A stretch of 64,000 bases of DNA from Phaeobacter porticola. Lineage in GTDB: Bacteria; Pseudomonadota; Alphaproteobacteria; Rhodobacterales; Rhodobacteraceae. The notes beneath the pieces were generated by a model. That model was not told the origin of the DNA and did not search any database. It saw only the letters and a program-made list of their open reading frames with translations. Positions 9,079 through 17,818 of the stretch are shown here, one piece after another; the first letter of the stretch is position 1, and every line of letters starts with the position of its first letter. Location: assembly GCF_001888185.1 (NCBI RefSeq), contig NZ_CP016364.1:1364001-1428000 (forward strand), read 5' to 3'. The translations under genes were made by a program, and so were the position numbers.

Positions 9079-10217
9079 CTTTTCTGACACTGGCGAGGCG
9101 CAATGCCTGGCGCAAACCGATGCGGACGCTGCTACTGATGTTCTGCATCGCGGTTGCCTTTCTTATCTACGGTCTGACGGCCAGTTTCCTGTCTGGCACG
9201 CAAGGATCTGCAGGGGCCAATGACGATGTGCTGGGCGTGATGAATAAATCAGGTCGGGGCCAGACCCTGCCAATTGCGCATCTGCGCCGGATCGCAGCGT
9301 TGGACGGCGTCGCAGATGTCGCTTATATGTCCCGCCTGCGGGGGTTTAGTGAGGTCGAGCGCAATGTCGTGGTTGCCAATGCGGTGGCCGTAGATGATTT
9401 CGCCCGGATCAACGGTGACAGCCTCGCGCTGACCTCGGATCTTTTGGCCGCGCTCAAACAGGGCAGGGATCGCGTGCTGGTTGGCCGAGCCCTCGCAGAT
9501 GCCCAAGGATGGCGCGCGGGACAGCGGATTGAGATCACCTCGTTCAACATTATGCAGCAGGGCGGAAACCGGAACTGGCGGTTCGAAGTCGGCGGTATTT
9601 TTGAAGGCAAAACGCCAAGCACCGATACATATTTCATGCTGGCGAACTATGACTACGTGAATGCACTGCGCAGCCGCGATGTGGATACAGTAGACGGATT
9701 TGTCGTCCAACCGGTGCCCGAAGTGACGGCCAGCGCTCTGGCGTCTCAGATCGATGCATTGTTCGCCAATACGGGTACACCGACACGCACCCAATCGGAA
9801 AAACAATTCCTCGAAGCCTTCCTGCGGCAGTTCGCCGATGTGGAATTGATCGTCTCGCTGGTTGTGGGGGCGGCATTCGTGACCATCCTGATGATCGTCA
9901 TCAACACAATGCTGTTCGCGGTCCGTGAACGGACATTCGAGATCGGCGTGCTCAAGACTTTGGGCTTCAATAACCGCTTTATCGTGGTTCTCATTCTTTG
10001 TGAAACCCTGCTTATTTTTCTGGTTGGCGGGGCGGTCGGGATTGCTCTGACCAAAGCCGCAACACAGCTCACAGGCCCTGCACTTGGTCTGGTTTTGACA
10101 GGCCCAGTCGTGATCAAATCGTTGGTAATCACAGTGTTGCTGGGCGTTCTGACCGGATGTCTGCCCGCAGCGCTCGCGATGCGCACAACCGTCTCCAACG
10201 CTTTCAGAACGAGATAA
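9075..10217 (+). CDS. FtsX/MacB-type ABC permease, first
   Basis: Integral membrane subunit, 380 residues: one N-terminal membrane helix (TLLLMFCIAVAFLIYGLTA), a large periplasmic MacB-PCD-like domain (about residues 40-260), then three C-terminal helices with the FtsX core RERTFEIGVLKTLGFNNRF. This is the topology of mechanotransmission-type exporters. It is translationally coupled to the ATPase upstream and followed after three bases by a second permease, implying a heterodimer. Confidence 0.93.
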   Translation: MTFLTLARRNAWRKPMRTLLLMFCIAVAFLIYGLTASFLSGTQGSAGANDDVLGVMNKSGRGQTLPIAHLRRIAALDGVADVAYMSRLRGFSEVERNVVVANAVAVDDFARINGDSLALTSDLLAALKQGRDRVLVGRALADAQGWRAGQRIEITSFNIMQQGGNRNWRFEVGGIFEGKTPSTDTYFMLANYDYVNALRSRDVDTVDGFVVQPVPEVTASALASQIDALFANTGTPTRTQSEKQFLEAFLRQFADVELIVSLVVGAAFVTILMIVINTMLFAVRERTFEIGVLKTLGFNNRFIVVLILCETLLIFLVGGAVGIALTKAATQLTGPALGLVLTGPVVIKSLVITVLLGVLTGCLPAALAMRTTVSNAFRTR

Positions 10218-10220
10218 GCT

Positions 10221-11423
10221 ATGTATTTGCATATGAAACAAATCGTCGTGATGGTCTCTGCCAATCTTCGCAGCCTGCCCAAACGACTGTGGATTTCACT
10301 GTCCATGGTGCTTTCCGTGGCATTGGTGGTGGCGGTGTTGACTGGGTTCCTCGCCATGGCAAAGGGTTTTGAAACCGCGCTCGCCGGAAATGGGTCTGCT
10401 GGGATTGCGGTGATCCTTGGCGGTGGCACCAATCAGGAAACCAGCTCTGACATTCCATCCGGGGTGATCCGCAGCCTGCAAGCAACCTCAGCCGATCTTG
10501 GTCTTCAACGCGATGAAACCGGCGCCGTGATTTTCTCGCGCGAGATCGTCGTTCCGGTTGAAATCCAGTCGGCCGCCGATGGATCCCTTCAGACGTTGGC
10601 GCTGCGCGGTATGGACCTTGCGGGGATCACGCTGCGAGAGAATGCGGCTGTCGCTATTGGCCGCAACTTTGTTCCTGGCACACGGGAAATTGTTGTCGGT
10701 CGGGACCTTGCTGCGCGCGCGGGCGTCTTTGGGATTGGTCAGATCGTTCGGTTGGGGGCCGTCGACTGGCAGGTCGTTGGCCATTTTGAAACCGGTGGCG
10801 GTGCGATGGAATCTGAAATCTGGGGTGGGCTAGAGGCCGTGCAATCTGCGTTTGATCAGATGGGGCAGGTGCAGATCCTGCGAACTGCCCTTGCAGGTCC
10901 CAATGGTTTGGAAACTTTGCAGTCTGCGTTGCCTGCTCTGTCGCAAACGCCGTTGGCGGCCGTGACCGAGGTGCAATTGCTGTCCGCACAATCGGCGCGG
11001 ACCTCGACGCTGATCCGCATGTTCGGCTGGCCGCTGGCAATCCTGATGTCGATTGGCGCCACGGTTGGCGCGATCAACACGATGATGACCTCAGTCGCCA
11101 ATCGGTCGATGGAGATCGCCACGGTGCGCACGCTCGGCTTTTCGCGTTTGTCCGCGTTTACCGGAACCTGGGTTGAGGCGGTGGTCCTATCTGCTTTCGG
11201 TGCCGTATTGGGCGCGGCGGCATCATGGCTGGTGTTCAACGGTTGGCAGGCCAGCACGGTCGGCCCAAATAACACAACCACTGCGTTTCAACTTGAGGTC
11301 ACCATCAGCGTTCTTCGCGATGGGGCATTGCTGGGGATCGCCATCGGCATGATTGGTGGCGCCTTGCCAGCCCTTGCCGCGACACGGGTGAAACTGGCCA
11401 CCGCCCTTCGATCCGCAGGTTAG
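10221..11423 (+). CDS. FtsX/MacB-type ABC permease, second
   Basis: 400-residue partner of the preceding permease with the same topology: N-terminal helix (LWISLSMVLSVALVVAVLTGF), periplasmic domain, and the C-terminal FtsX block (NRSMEIATVRTLGFSRL) with three helices. The two permeases are clearly diverged, so they probably form an asymmetric pump. The operon ends at a strong terminator 30 bases downstream. The substrate is not shown by sequence; the position next to the large biosynthetic run starting at 12094 makes product export one possibility. Confidence 0.93.
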   Translation: MYLHMKQIVVMVSANLRSLPKRLWISLSMVLSVALVVAVLTGFLAMAKGFETALAGNGSAGIAVILGGGTNQETSSDIPSGVIRSLQATSADLGLQRDETGAVIFSREIVVPVEIQSAADGSLQTLALRGMDLAGITLRENAAVAIGRNFVPGTREIVVGRDLAARAGVFGIGQIVRLGAVDWQVVGHFETGGGAMESEIWGGLEAVQSAFDQMGQVQILRTALAGPNGLETLQSALPALSQTPLAAVTEVQLLSAQSARTSTLIRMFGWPLAILMSIGATVGAINTMMTSVANRSMEIATVRTLGFSRLSAFTGTWVEAVVLSAFGAVLGAAASWLVFNGWQASTVGPNNTTTAFQLEVTISVLRDGALLGIAIGMIGGALPALAATRVKLATALRSAG

Positions 11424-11453
11424 CCTTTCGACATTCCTAACCTGACTGCCTAT

Positions 11454-11486
11454 GCCGACCTTCGCTATGCGGGGGTCGGCTTTTTT
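11454..11486 (+). terminator. Rho-independent terminator of the efflux operon
   Basis: GCCGACC at 11454-11460 pairs with GGTCGGC at 11474-11480, followed directly by six T. It separates the ABC operon from the downstream biosynthetic run. Confidence 0.88.
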
Positions 11487-12093
11487 GATTTTGAGGTGCG
11501 TGGATATCGGCGTGTTCTGAGGGCTGGCTGATCACCGTCGCACTCCTTTCCCCCACAATCACTGCTGGGGTGCGGTCGCTGTAGTGCCACATATCCTGCG
11601 ACCCTTCGTGTTAACCGTCAGTGCAGTACGCCGTTGTTGTTGGACATTGGTTGGGGCTGGAACAGTTCAGCCATTGCAATGTTGGCCGGATTTGCGAATG
11701 CCACGGGTGCAGCAGCCACATCACTATATCGTTAGATGATTCTCTTGAGACTGATTGCCGAATATCGGATCTGGCCGATTCTCGATTGAAACGCCTGTCT
11801 CGGTATTCACCCCATAAATGCACAACCTCAGATTGATTGAGGGCAGTATTGTCTGCTCTGAAAAAAGTCGGTGCTTCACCAACGTCGGCACGGAGGACTT
11901 CAGATTGCACGCTCCAGCAGCGACCGCTGCTTTCAGGCTGCCGTAGCGGAAGGAAAGGTTCGAATATACGTTTATAAGGGTACACTATCGTGAAAAAGGT
12001 CGTTCCCAGGTTGCGCGGAATTCACAGAGTACAACGTGAAATCGCTGAGCAAATCCTGTTTTCGACAGGGCTGGTCAGCAAAAAGGACCCGCC
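11487..12093. other. Upstream region of the biosynthetic cluster, no convincing gene
   Basis: About 600 bases, less GC-rich than the genes around it. A minus-strand frame (11611-11985) lacks a ribosome site and matches no family I know. The cluster promoter must lie here or further up; I could not pick a credible -35/-10 pair. AAAAGGA seven bases before ATG 12094 is a good ribosome site for the first cluster gene. Confidence 0.5.
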
Positions 12094-13041
12094 ATGCTGT
12101 CTCTCGACCACATTCATTTTGCACCTGACGAAATCACGCGTGTTCCGCTGTGCGATCTTGGACCCAGCCATGGGCTGAGTGCTGGCGCCGTGAAGATGTA
12201 CCAGCGCTTTTTCGAACTTGAGAGCGTCGGGCTGCAAGGGGATGATCTGAACGGGATGCTGGGCGCAGCGCTTGATGGCGTGCTCGCAACCAACGCGCAG
12301 CTTGTGACGCAGAGCGGTACTCTCTTTTATTGTCGCACCCAGACCCATCATGGGTTTGCGGATCAGGACTGGCTCCGCGGCCTCGCTGATGATCACGGTC
12401 TTGCTGGTTGGGAGGTCAATTCGCTGACGATGACCAGCTGCGCCTCTGCGCTTGCGGCGATGCGGTTTATCCAGGCGATTGAGGAAGAGCACCCCGTCAT
12501 TATCCTGACAGGTGAAAAGGCGTTTCACTACAATGTGGCGCGTTTGCCCGTGGGTCTATTGGCCGAGCTGCCGACTGCCGCGTTGTTCAACGCGGGTCCA
12601 GATAAACGATCCGGGAAATGGACCGTACTCAACACCAGCGTGCGGCACATGCCGCGTTTCTTTCAGAACCCTGATGCGATGGCAGCAGATGATCGGCGTG
12701 CGCTACAGGACGAGTACCTGAGCGGAATGATTGGCTTTGTCGGGGACAGCCTGAAGAATTTCGGGGACGTCCTCAGCGATGATTTTCGGGTTTTGCCGCA
12801 TAATCTCAACCTGCCCGTCACACGCGCTCTGCTGCGCCATTTCGAATGGGAACCGAGGTGCTTTCAAGGCGATGTTCAACGCCTCGGTCACGGTTATTGC
12901 TCTGACATTTTTGTCAATCTGACCGACTACGAGATTTCACACCCCAACCAGATTTCCCCCGGCACCCAGGTGTTCGTGCTGGCTGCCGGGACAGGCGTGA
13001 CCTTTGCGACCTGTCTGCTGGAACGAACGGACTTCACTTAA
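12094..13041 (+). CDS. KASIII-like ketosynthase/acyltransferase, cluster copy 1
   Basis: 315-residue thiolase-fold protein. The nucleophile is Cys116 in LTMTSCASALAA; the catalytic His is His236 in VLPHNLNL. The third FabH residue, an Asn in the GNTSAAS loop, is replaced: the aligned loop reads RLGHGYCSD, giving His266. A Gly-rich C-terminal loop (LAAGTGVTFATC) closes the fold. In FabH the Asn helps decarboxylate malonyl-ACP, so its loss suggests acyl transfer or a non-standard condensation, as in CerJ-like KASIII relatives. First gene of the 20-gene run and directly followed by a carrier protein, its likely partner. Confidence 0.85.
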   Translation: MLSLDHIHFAPDEITRVPLCDLGPSHGLSAGAVKMYQRFFELESVGLQGDDLNGMLGAALDGVLATNAQLVTQSGTLFYCRTQTHHGFADQDWLRGLADDHGLAGWEVNSLTMTSCASALAAMRFIQAIEEEHPVIILTGEKAFHYNVARLPVGLLAELPTAALFNAGPDKRSGKWTVLNTSVRHMPRFFQNPDAMAADDRRALQDEYLSGMIGFVGDSLKNFGDVLSDDFRVLPHNLNLPVTRALLRHFEWEPRCFQGDVQRLGHGYCSDIFVNLTDYEISHPNQISPGTQVFVLAAGTGVTFATCLLERTDFT

Positions 13042-13056
13042 AAGAGGTATGGAAAA

Positions 13057-13326
13057 TTGACAGCGATGATTTTCAAGGCAATCGAAACTGCGCTCTCCGA
13101 GGTCACGGAACGCCAGGTTAGCGGTCTCACACCGGAGACCGAACTGGACAAGGCGTTCGATCTGGATTCCTACATGTTTGTTCAGTTTCTGCTGGCGCTT
13201 GAGGACCAGATCGACGGTTTGCAGTTTGACCCTGATGCCATTGGGCAGCAGGAGTTCAACCACGCAGCATCCCTGGTCAGCCACATCGAAGACCGTATTG
13301 GTGCGCGGCAGGTTGAACATGTTTGA
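13057..13326 (+). CDS. Free-standing acyl/peptidyl carrier protein 1
   Basis: 89 residues. The phosphopantetheine Ser is Ser38 in FDLDSYMFVQF, preceded by the usual acidic Asp; helices before and after fit a four-helix carrier protein. AGAGG lies about ten bases before the TTG at 13057; ATG 13066 is an alternative start. It overlaps the next gene by eight bases. It would be activated by the phosphopantetheinyl transferase at the end of the run. Confidence 0.82.
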   Translation: MTAMIFKAIETALSEVTERQVSGLTPETELDKAFDLDSYMFVQFLLALEDQIDGLQFDPDAIGQQEFNHAASLVSHIEDRIGARQVEHV

Positions 13327-13999
13327 TCTGGACACATCAGACAGCTTGCCGACACTGATGGCTTTGGCGCGCAGGACTGCGCCAAAGGAAGCGTTGGCTG
13401 AGCTGGGCCGGATGCTGTCCGGACAGCCAGCCTATCCGGCATGTAATGGGATGGCGCTGCATGCGTCAGATTTTGGCACATCTGATGCTGCGATGATCCT
13501 CGATCTGAGTAATCTGGGCAAAACGCCGACCCTCACAGCACCAATGGAGGAGGTTGGTCTCGCGGCCTTCGACCTTCAATTGTCACAAAGCGATGCTGGT
13601 ACGCCCAAGATTGCGGATGTCCTAAATCCAGCTTTCATAGCCCTTCGGCTGGGTTGGCTGATGCGCAGTCTTGATCTCGCCTTTGGCCATCTGGAGGGCC
13701 GCGAGAGTTTTGGCATCAAGCTGCTACATCAGCCGCTGATTAAGGCGCAATTCTCTGAAATCAGCGCTGCGGTGGATCGTCTCATGGGAGAGACCCAGCT
13801 GCCGGGCGCACCGACCGCAACAATGATGCTGTCCGCGCACCGCGACATCGGTGTTTTGTTTGGCAAGGCGGCCAAGCTGATGGGCGGACGCGGGCTGCTG
13901 GAAGGGCAATGCCACGGGCTGGAATTCCTTGATGCGGTCTTCTTCGCTCTGGTCCGACCTGCATTTGACGGGGTTTCTGATGATCGGGAACGGGGCTGA
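13319..13999 (+). CDS. Short acyl-CoA dehydrogenase-like protein (C-terminal helical domain only)
   Basis: A 226-residue protein, about half the length of an acyl-CoA dehydrogenase. Its second half resembles the C-terminal four-helix domain: GRESFGIKLLHQPLIKAQ matches the R-x-x-FG-x-x-x-x-x-x-Q pattern, and FGKAAKLMGGRGLLEG matches the LGGRGYLE region. The N-terminal helical and middle beta domains, including the TEPxxGSD flavin loop, are absent. ATG 13319 overlaps the carrier-protein stop by eight bases; a longer upstream frame is a shadow. It may be a structural partner of a full dehydrogenase or a binding protein; catalysis alone looks unlikely. Confidence 0.6.
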   Translation: MFDLDTSDSLPTLMALARRTAPKEALAELGRMLSGQPAYPACNGMALHASDFGTSDAAMILDLSNLGKTPTLTAPMEEVGLAAFDLQLSQSDAGTPKIADVLNPAFIALRLGWLMRSLDLAFGHLEGRESFGIKLLHQPLIKAQFSEISAAVDRLMGETQLPGAPTATMMLSAHRDIGVLFGKAAKLMGGRGLLEGQCHGLEFLDAVFFALVRPAFDGVSDDRERG

Positions 14000-14001
14000 T
14001 C

Positions 14002-14538
14002 ATGACGGGTACTAGTCACTATTTATTTGATTTTAATGGGATGAAATTGGTGTCCCAGGGCCGTGTCCAAACACCTCTATCCGATCCGTCGCCATGTCAG
14101 ATCTCGCTCGATCAGACGTGCAGGGGCCAAGCGGCATCCAATCCTGTGGACCGCGCGTCTGCGCCGGGACTTGGCCCGAACAGCCGCGTGCCGCTGGTCT
14201 ACCTGCACCGCGATTACCACAAGGACGAGCGCTCGCCTAAATTGCTCGATATCCTGAATGTCTTGCAGCACAGCGGTCCTGTGCATGCCTTGCGTATCAG
14301 CAGTGTGGCCACAGCCAGCTCAGCGCGCGGGTTTGTGCAGGCGCTGCTGGAACTGTTTCCCACCATCGTTGTGCTTGAAGACGTGGCGCAAAGCCCAGAA
14401 TTTTGGGACAGCCGGTTCTATGTGCTCTCAGCAGAGTGCTGCACCGATATGCCCATGACGGACCAAGGCGCAGGCGCTGCGCCCCTGTCCGTCCGTTTTT
14501 CCGACCTTGGCGACCTTTCCCCCTCAGTGCGGAGCTAG
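14002..14538 (+). CDS. Truncated KASIII-like protein lacking the active-site Cys
   Basis: 178 residues, no obvious family at first sight. The middle aligns by eye with copy 1: VYLHRDYHKDERSPKLLDIL against FYCRTQTHHGFADQDWLRGL, and SARGFVQALLELFPTIVVL against ALAAMRFIQAIEEEHPVIIL. In this alignment the nucleophilic Cys is Val, and the protein stops before the region that would carry His and the third residue. It could be a non-catalytic partner, comparable in concept with the chain-length factor of type II polyketide synthases, or a remnant. It sits three bases after the short dehydrogenase-like gene. Confidence 0.5.
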   Translation: MTGTSHYLFDFNGMKLVSQGRVQTPLSDPSPCQISLDQTCRGQAASNPVDRASAPGLGPNSRVPLVYLHRDYHKDERSPKLLDILNVLQHSGPVHALRISSVATASSARGFVQALLELFPTIVVLEDVAQSPEFWDSRFYVLSAECCTDMPMTDQGAGAAPLSVRFSDLGDLSPSVRS

Positions 14539-14542
14539 CACC

Positions 14543-15919
14543 ATGCAACCAGCCATTTTTCCAGCCGGCGCGGATGACATCCTGCCACCACCGCGCCGTT
14601 CAGTCTGGTCGGTCCTGTCCGAAATCATAGTCATGGCCATTCCCTTTGCGACCGGGGCGATCATCGTGTCGGGACTGCACCTGGGGAAGGTGGCGATCCT
14701 GGCTCGTGCGCCACAGGCAACGCCGCTTGAACTGCAATCCATGTTGCAGCCTGCGTTCCTGCTGGTGCTGGCCCTGATGGAAGGCCTGGCGATCTCCAAT
14801 CAGGTTTTTAGCGCCCGGTCCAAAAACAACTGGCCGCGCTCTGCAATTCTCCCAGCATCCTGGCGGATGTCAGGCTACGCTTTGATTGGTCTGAGCCTTT
14901 TTGCGGCCATCGCCTACGCCGTCTCTCAATATGTTTCGATAGAGGACCCGCTGTTTCGCGAAACGCTCGACTATCTGCCGCTATATATCCTATCCCTTAG
15001 CGCGTTTGTCGTGTTTGACATTTTCTATGCTGCCATGCGTGGGCAGGGCAAACTGGCGCGCAGCCTGCTGCCGTTTCTTGGGCTTGCAGTGCTGGATCTG
15101 GCAACCACATATGTGCTGCTAACCGAATACAATATGGGGTTTGAGTCCGTATTGATCGGCAATCTGGTCGGCCCGATTTTGATGCTGCCGGTCATCGTTT
15201 TGCTGCTCAAACGTGAGGCCGGTCAGGCCATTACCCATCTCAAGGAACAGGTCAAAGCTCGCACGACACAGTTGTTGATGTTTGTGGGCACCCCGATTGC
15301 GCTGACGATTTTGGTGGGCTCTCTCAGTGCCGCTGTGATCTTTCCGGTGCTGGCAGAGTTCGGCAGTGAATATGCCTCGGCCTTTCTTGTGGTGATGCGG
15401 TTCCGGGTGTCCTTTATGATACCGGCCATCGCCATCGGTTCCGTTATCGCGATCCTGGTGAACCAGTTGGCAGAAAACAGCACCCCGACGGCACGGCTGC
15501 AGTATCTGGGCATTGGTGTGCCCGTGATGCTGGGCTTTTACGGGTTGCTGACCGCGTTGCTGCCATTCTGGGGCGATGACATGATCCGGCTTCTTGTCTC
15601 GCCCAGCCAGAACACCAACGAATTGCGCGCGGCCACGGATCTGGTGATGCAGGGCCTGCAACTGACATTCTTCTTTGTGTCAGGGGCGGCGATGCTTCAG
15701 GTGGTGATGGAGCAGCTGGGGCGTGCAACGCAGGTCCTTATCATTGCCATCGTCACTGAAATCATCACCGGCGGTGTTGTGTTCTACGCTCAATACGTTG
15801 GCCATGATCTGAATATGGCGATCTGGCTGTTGTGCGTGGTCAGTGGTCTGACGTTCGCTTTGTTCTTACTTCAGTTTGCTTTCCTCCTACGCCAACAGGG
15901 GCGCCGCGATGCTGTATGA
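14543..15919 (+). CDS. MATE-family multidrug/metabolite exporter
   Basis: 458-residue inner-membrane protein with about twelve hydrophobic segments and internal two-fold similarity, typical of MATE cation-antiporters. Marks include FDIFYAAMRGQGK in the first half and the second-half helices around FFFVSGAAMLQVVMEQLGRATQ. I choose ATG 14543 because GGAG lies eight bases upstream and the previous gene ends at 14538. As the only transporter inside the run, it is the prime candidate to export the cluster product. Confidence 0.87.
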   Translation: MQPAIFPAGADDILPPPRRSVWSVLSEIIVMAIPFATGAIIVSGLHLGKVAILARAPQATPLELQSMLQPAFLLVLALMEGLAISNQVFSARSKNNWPRSAILPASWRMSGYALIGLSLFAAIAYAVSQYVSIEDPLFRETLDYLPLYILSLSAFVVFDIFYAAMRGQGKLARSLLPFLGLAVLDLATTYVLLTEYNMGFESVLIGNLVGPILMLPVIVLLLKREAGQAITHLKEQVKARTTQLLMFVGTPIALTILVGSLSAAVIFPVLAEFGSEYASAFLVVMRFRVSFMIPAIAIGSVIAILVNQLAENSTPTARLQYLGIGVPVMLGFYGLLTALLPFWGDDMIRLLVSPSQNTNELRAATDLVMQGLQLTFFFVSGAAMLQVVMEQLGRATQVLIIAIVTEIITGGVVFYAQYVGHDLNMAIWLLCVVSGLTFALFLLQFAFLLRQQGRRDAV

Positions 15920-16859
15920 ACTCGCCTTGCCCGGTTTACTTGCACAAGGCGGCTATCGCTGGCTCCGCGCAGTGCGGCGGTCTGCGCCGCAGGAGCCCGC
16001 GCTGCGCTTGCGAACCGCGCGGTCCCGGTTGCGGCGGCTGGAGATAGACCTGCTGGATCGTCTGTCACCTACATTGGCTGCGCGGTTGTTGTTACGGCGG
16101 TTTCATCAAAATCAGTCAGAAACGCCAACACCGATCCCAACGAACCGCGACCAGCAGCTGATCACCGCCAGCGATGCCTTTCACTGTTCAGGCATCTACG
16201 TGCGACAGTTTGGTCCTACAAACGGGCCACGTGTTCTGCTGGTTCACGGCTGGAACGCAGACGGACGCATGATGCTGCCACTGGCGCAGGATCTGGCCGA
16301 CCGTGGTTTTCGGGTCGATGTGCCGGATCTGCCCGGCACCGGTGAATCGCGCGGGCCTGTGCGCAGTTTTGTGGCTGTCGCGCGGCGCCTAAAAAACATG
16401 TGCCCGCAGGATCAGCCGTATGAGGTGCTGGTCGGGCATTCAGCTGGTGGTCTGATGGCGATGATCGCACTGGGGCTGGGGTTCAAGGCGCGCCGATTGG
16501 TGACCCTTTCGGCACCATCTTCACTGGACCGCCTCATGGAGCTCTACCTGCGCTTCACCGGACAGCCCGCCAAAACCGGCGCTGCCCTGATGCGCAGATA
16601 TGCAAAAACCTGCGGCAGAGAGCTGGCAGAGATCGGACCGGCCGAATGCAGGAAAACAACCCTGCCGATGTTGGTGATCCACGCACAGCACGACTGGCAG
16701 GTGCCCCCAGCCGAGGCGCAACGCATCTGTGCCGCACGCGACGGGATCACGCCAATTTACCTGCGCAACTGCAACCACAGATCGGTGCTGCACCATCCAG
16801 AGCTGCTCGGCCTGATGGAGCGGTTCTTTCATGAAACGTCAAACGCGGGGAGCCGGTGA
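15909..16859 (+). CDS. Alpha/beta hydrolase
   Basis: 316 residues, start ATG 15909 overlapping the MATE stop by 11 bases. The oxyanion region is LVHGWNADGR, the nucleophile elbow is VGHSAGG, the acid is in IHAQHDWQVP, and the catalytic His is in NCNHRSVLHH, so the triad is complete. An N-terminal Arg-rich segment of about 80 residues precedes the hydrolase fold. In the run it may release the product from a carrier protein or edit wrongly loaded carriers, as type II thioesterases do; an esterase role is also possible. Confidence 0.87.
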   Translation: MLYELALPGLLAQGGYRWLRAVRRSAPQEPALRLRTARSRLRRLEIDLLDRLSPTLAARLLLRRFHQNQSETPTPIPTNRDQQLITASDAFHCSGIYVRQFGPTNGPRVLLVHGWNADGRMMLPLAQDLADRGFRVDVPDLPGTGESRGPVRSFVAVARRLKNMCPQDQPYEVLVGHSAGGLMAMIALGLGFKARRLVTLSAPSSLDRLMELYLRFTGQPAKTGAALMRRYAKTCGRELAEIGPAECRKTTLPMLVIHAQHDWQVPPAEAQRICAARDGITPIYLRNCNHRSVLHHPELLGLMERFFHETSNAGSR

Positions 16860-17785
16860 TGCTGCATATCGTTGATTTTGAACTGGATCACCCTGAGCGG
16901 ACGGAGTTCCTGGAAGAGATTTCCGAGGATCTTTCGCTCAGTCGGAACCAGCGGCGCATGTTTTCGCGCTTCTTTGGTTTTGAGGCGTTTCACTACGATG
17001 AACAGGCCCCATTGGCGCAGATGACTTCAGGTGCGGTGGACAGGCTGCTGGCGCGCAATCCACGCAGTGCCGCCGCACTTAGCCATGTATCCCATTGCCA
17101 TACCCTGCCGGCAATCACCCATTGCGATGGCGAAAGCTCTTCGATCCTTGCGCCATTTGCCGAACAGGGGCTGGAGGTGTTCAGCGCCACTATGAACCAT
17201 TGTGCAACGGGATTGTCGATGTTGTCGGCAATGGATCAATTGCTGGGCGATGCAGATACCGGGCTTGTCCTGATCGCTGAAAAAGCTTTCCACCCTGATG
17301 TGCGGTTGATCAAGAACACCACGATTATGGGCGAATGTGCGGCGGCGGTTCTTGTGCGTCGCGAGGCCAGCCGCCTGCGGGTTGTTGACAGTCACACCCA
17401 GCATGAAACGCGGTTCTGGCAGAACACCGGACATCTTGATGAACCCTATCTTGAGGGGTTCGAAGACATGTATCTCGATTTTGCGTGCAACACTCTGACC
17501 AACGCGCTGAAGCGGTTCGGCCTTGGGATGGAGGATGTGCGTTTTATTCTGCCGCATAATGTCAACATGGCGTCCTGGATCATGATTGCTCAGATCCTTG
17601 GGTTTGACCGTCATAAGGTCTGCCTCTCGACGATTGCGCGCTTTGGGCACTGCTTTGGTGCCGACCCGTTCATCAATCTGATGCAGCTCATCAAGGACGA
17701 CCAGCTGGTAGCTGGCGACCGGCTGCTTCTGTTCAGCATCGGCCTGGGCGCTACGGCGACCTGCACATTGGTTCAGGTCAACTGA
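16859..17785 (+). CDS. KASIII-like ketosynthase/acyltransferase, cluster copy 2
   Basis: 308 residues from ATG 16859, which shares one base with the hydrolase stop. Cys115 in ATMNHCATGLS and His233 in ILPHNVNMASW are present; the third position again is His (His264 in RFGHCFGADP), as in copy 1. The C-terminal Gly loop is FSIGLGATATC. Carrier protein 2 follows 33 bases later, repeating the synthase-plus-carrier pairing of copy 1. Sequence identity to copy 1 is clear but modest, so the two likely take different acyl groups. Confidence 0.86.
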   Translation: MLHIVDFELDHPERTEFLEEISEDLSLSRNQRRMFSRFFGFEAFHYDEQAPLAQMTSGAVDRLLARNPRSAAALSHVSHCHTLPAITHCDGESSSILAPFAEQGLEVFSATMNHCATGLSMLSAMDQLLGDADTGLVLIAEKAFHPDVRLIKNTTIMGECAAAVLVRREASRLRVVDSHTQHETRFWQNTGHLDEPYLEGFEDMYLDFACNTLTNALKRFGLGMEDVRFILPHNVNMASWIMIAQILGFDRHKVCLSTIARFGHCFGADPFINLMQLIKDDQLVAGDRLLLFSIGLGATATCTLVQVN

Positions 17786-17818
17786 CCCTTTTTTAATTCA
17801 GCGTACTGGAGAAGAAAC

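Noticed and set aside
8987-10432. Long antisense ORFs across genes (for example 9249-10241, 48158-49474, 40723-41844, 21159-22466 on the minus strand)
   Set aside because: They are shadows of confidently identified genes caused by GC-rich codon use; rich in His, Arg and Gln with no domain.
11611-11985. Minus-strand 124-codon ORF before the cluster
   Set aside because: No ribosome site, Trp/Cys/Arg-rich composition and no recognisable domain; not enough to call a gene.
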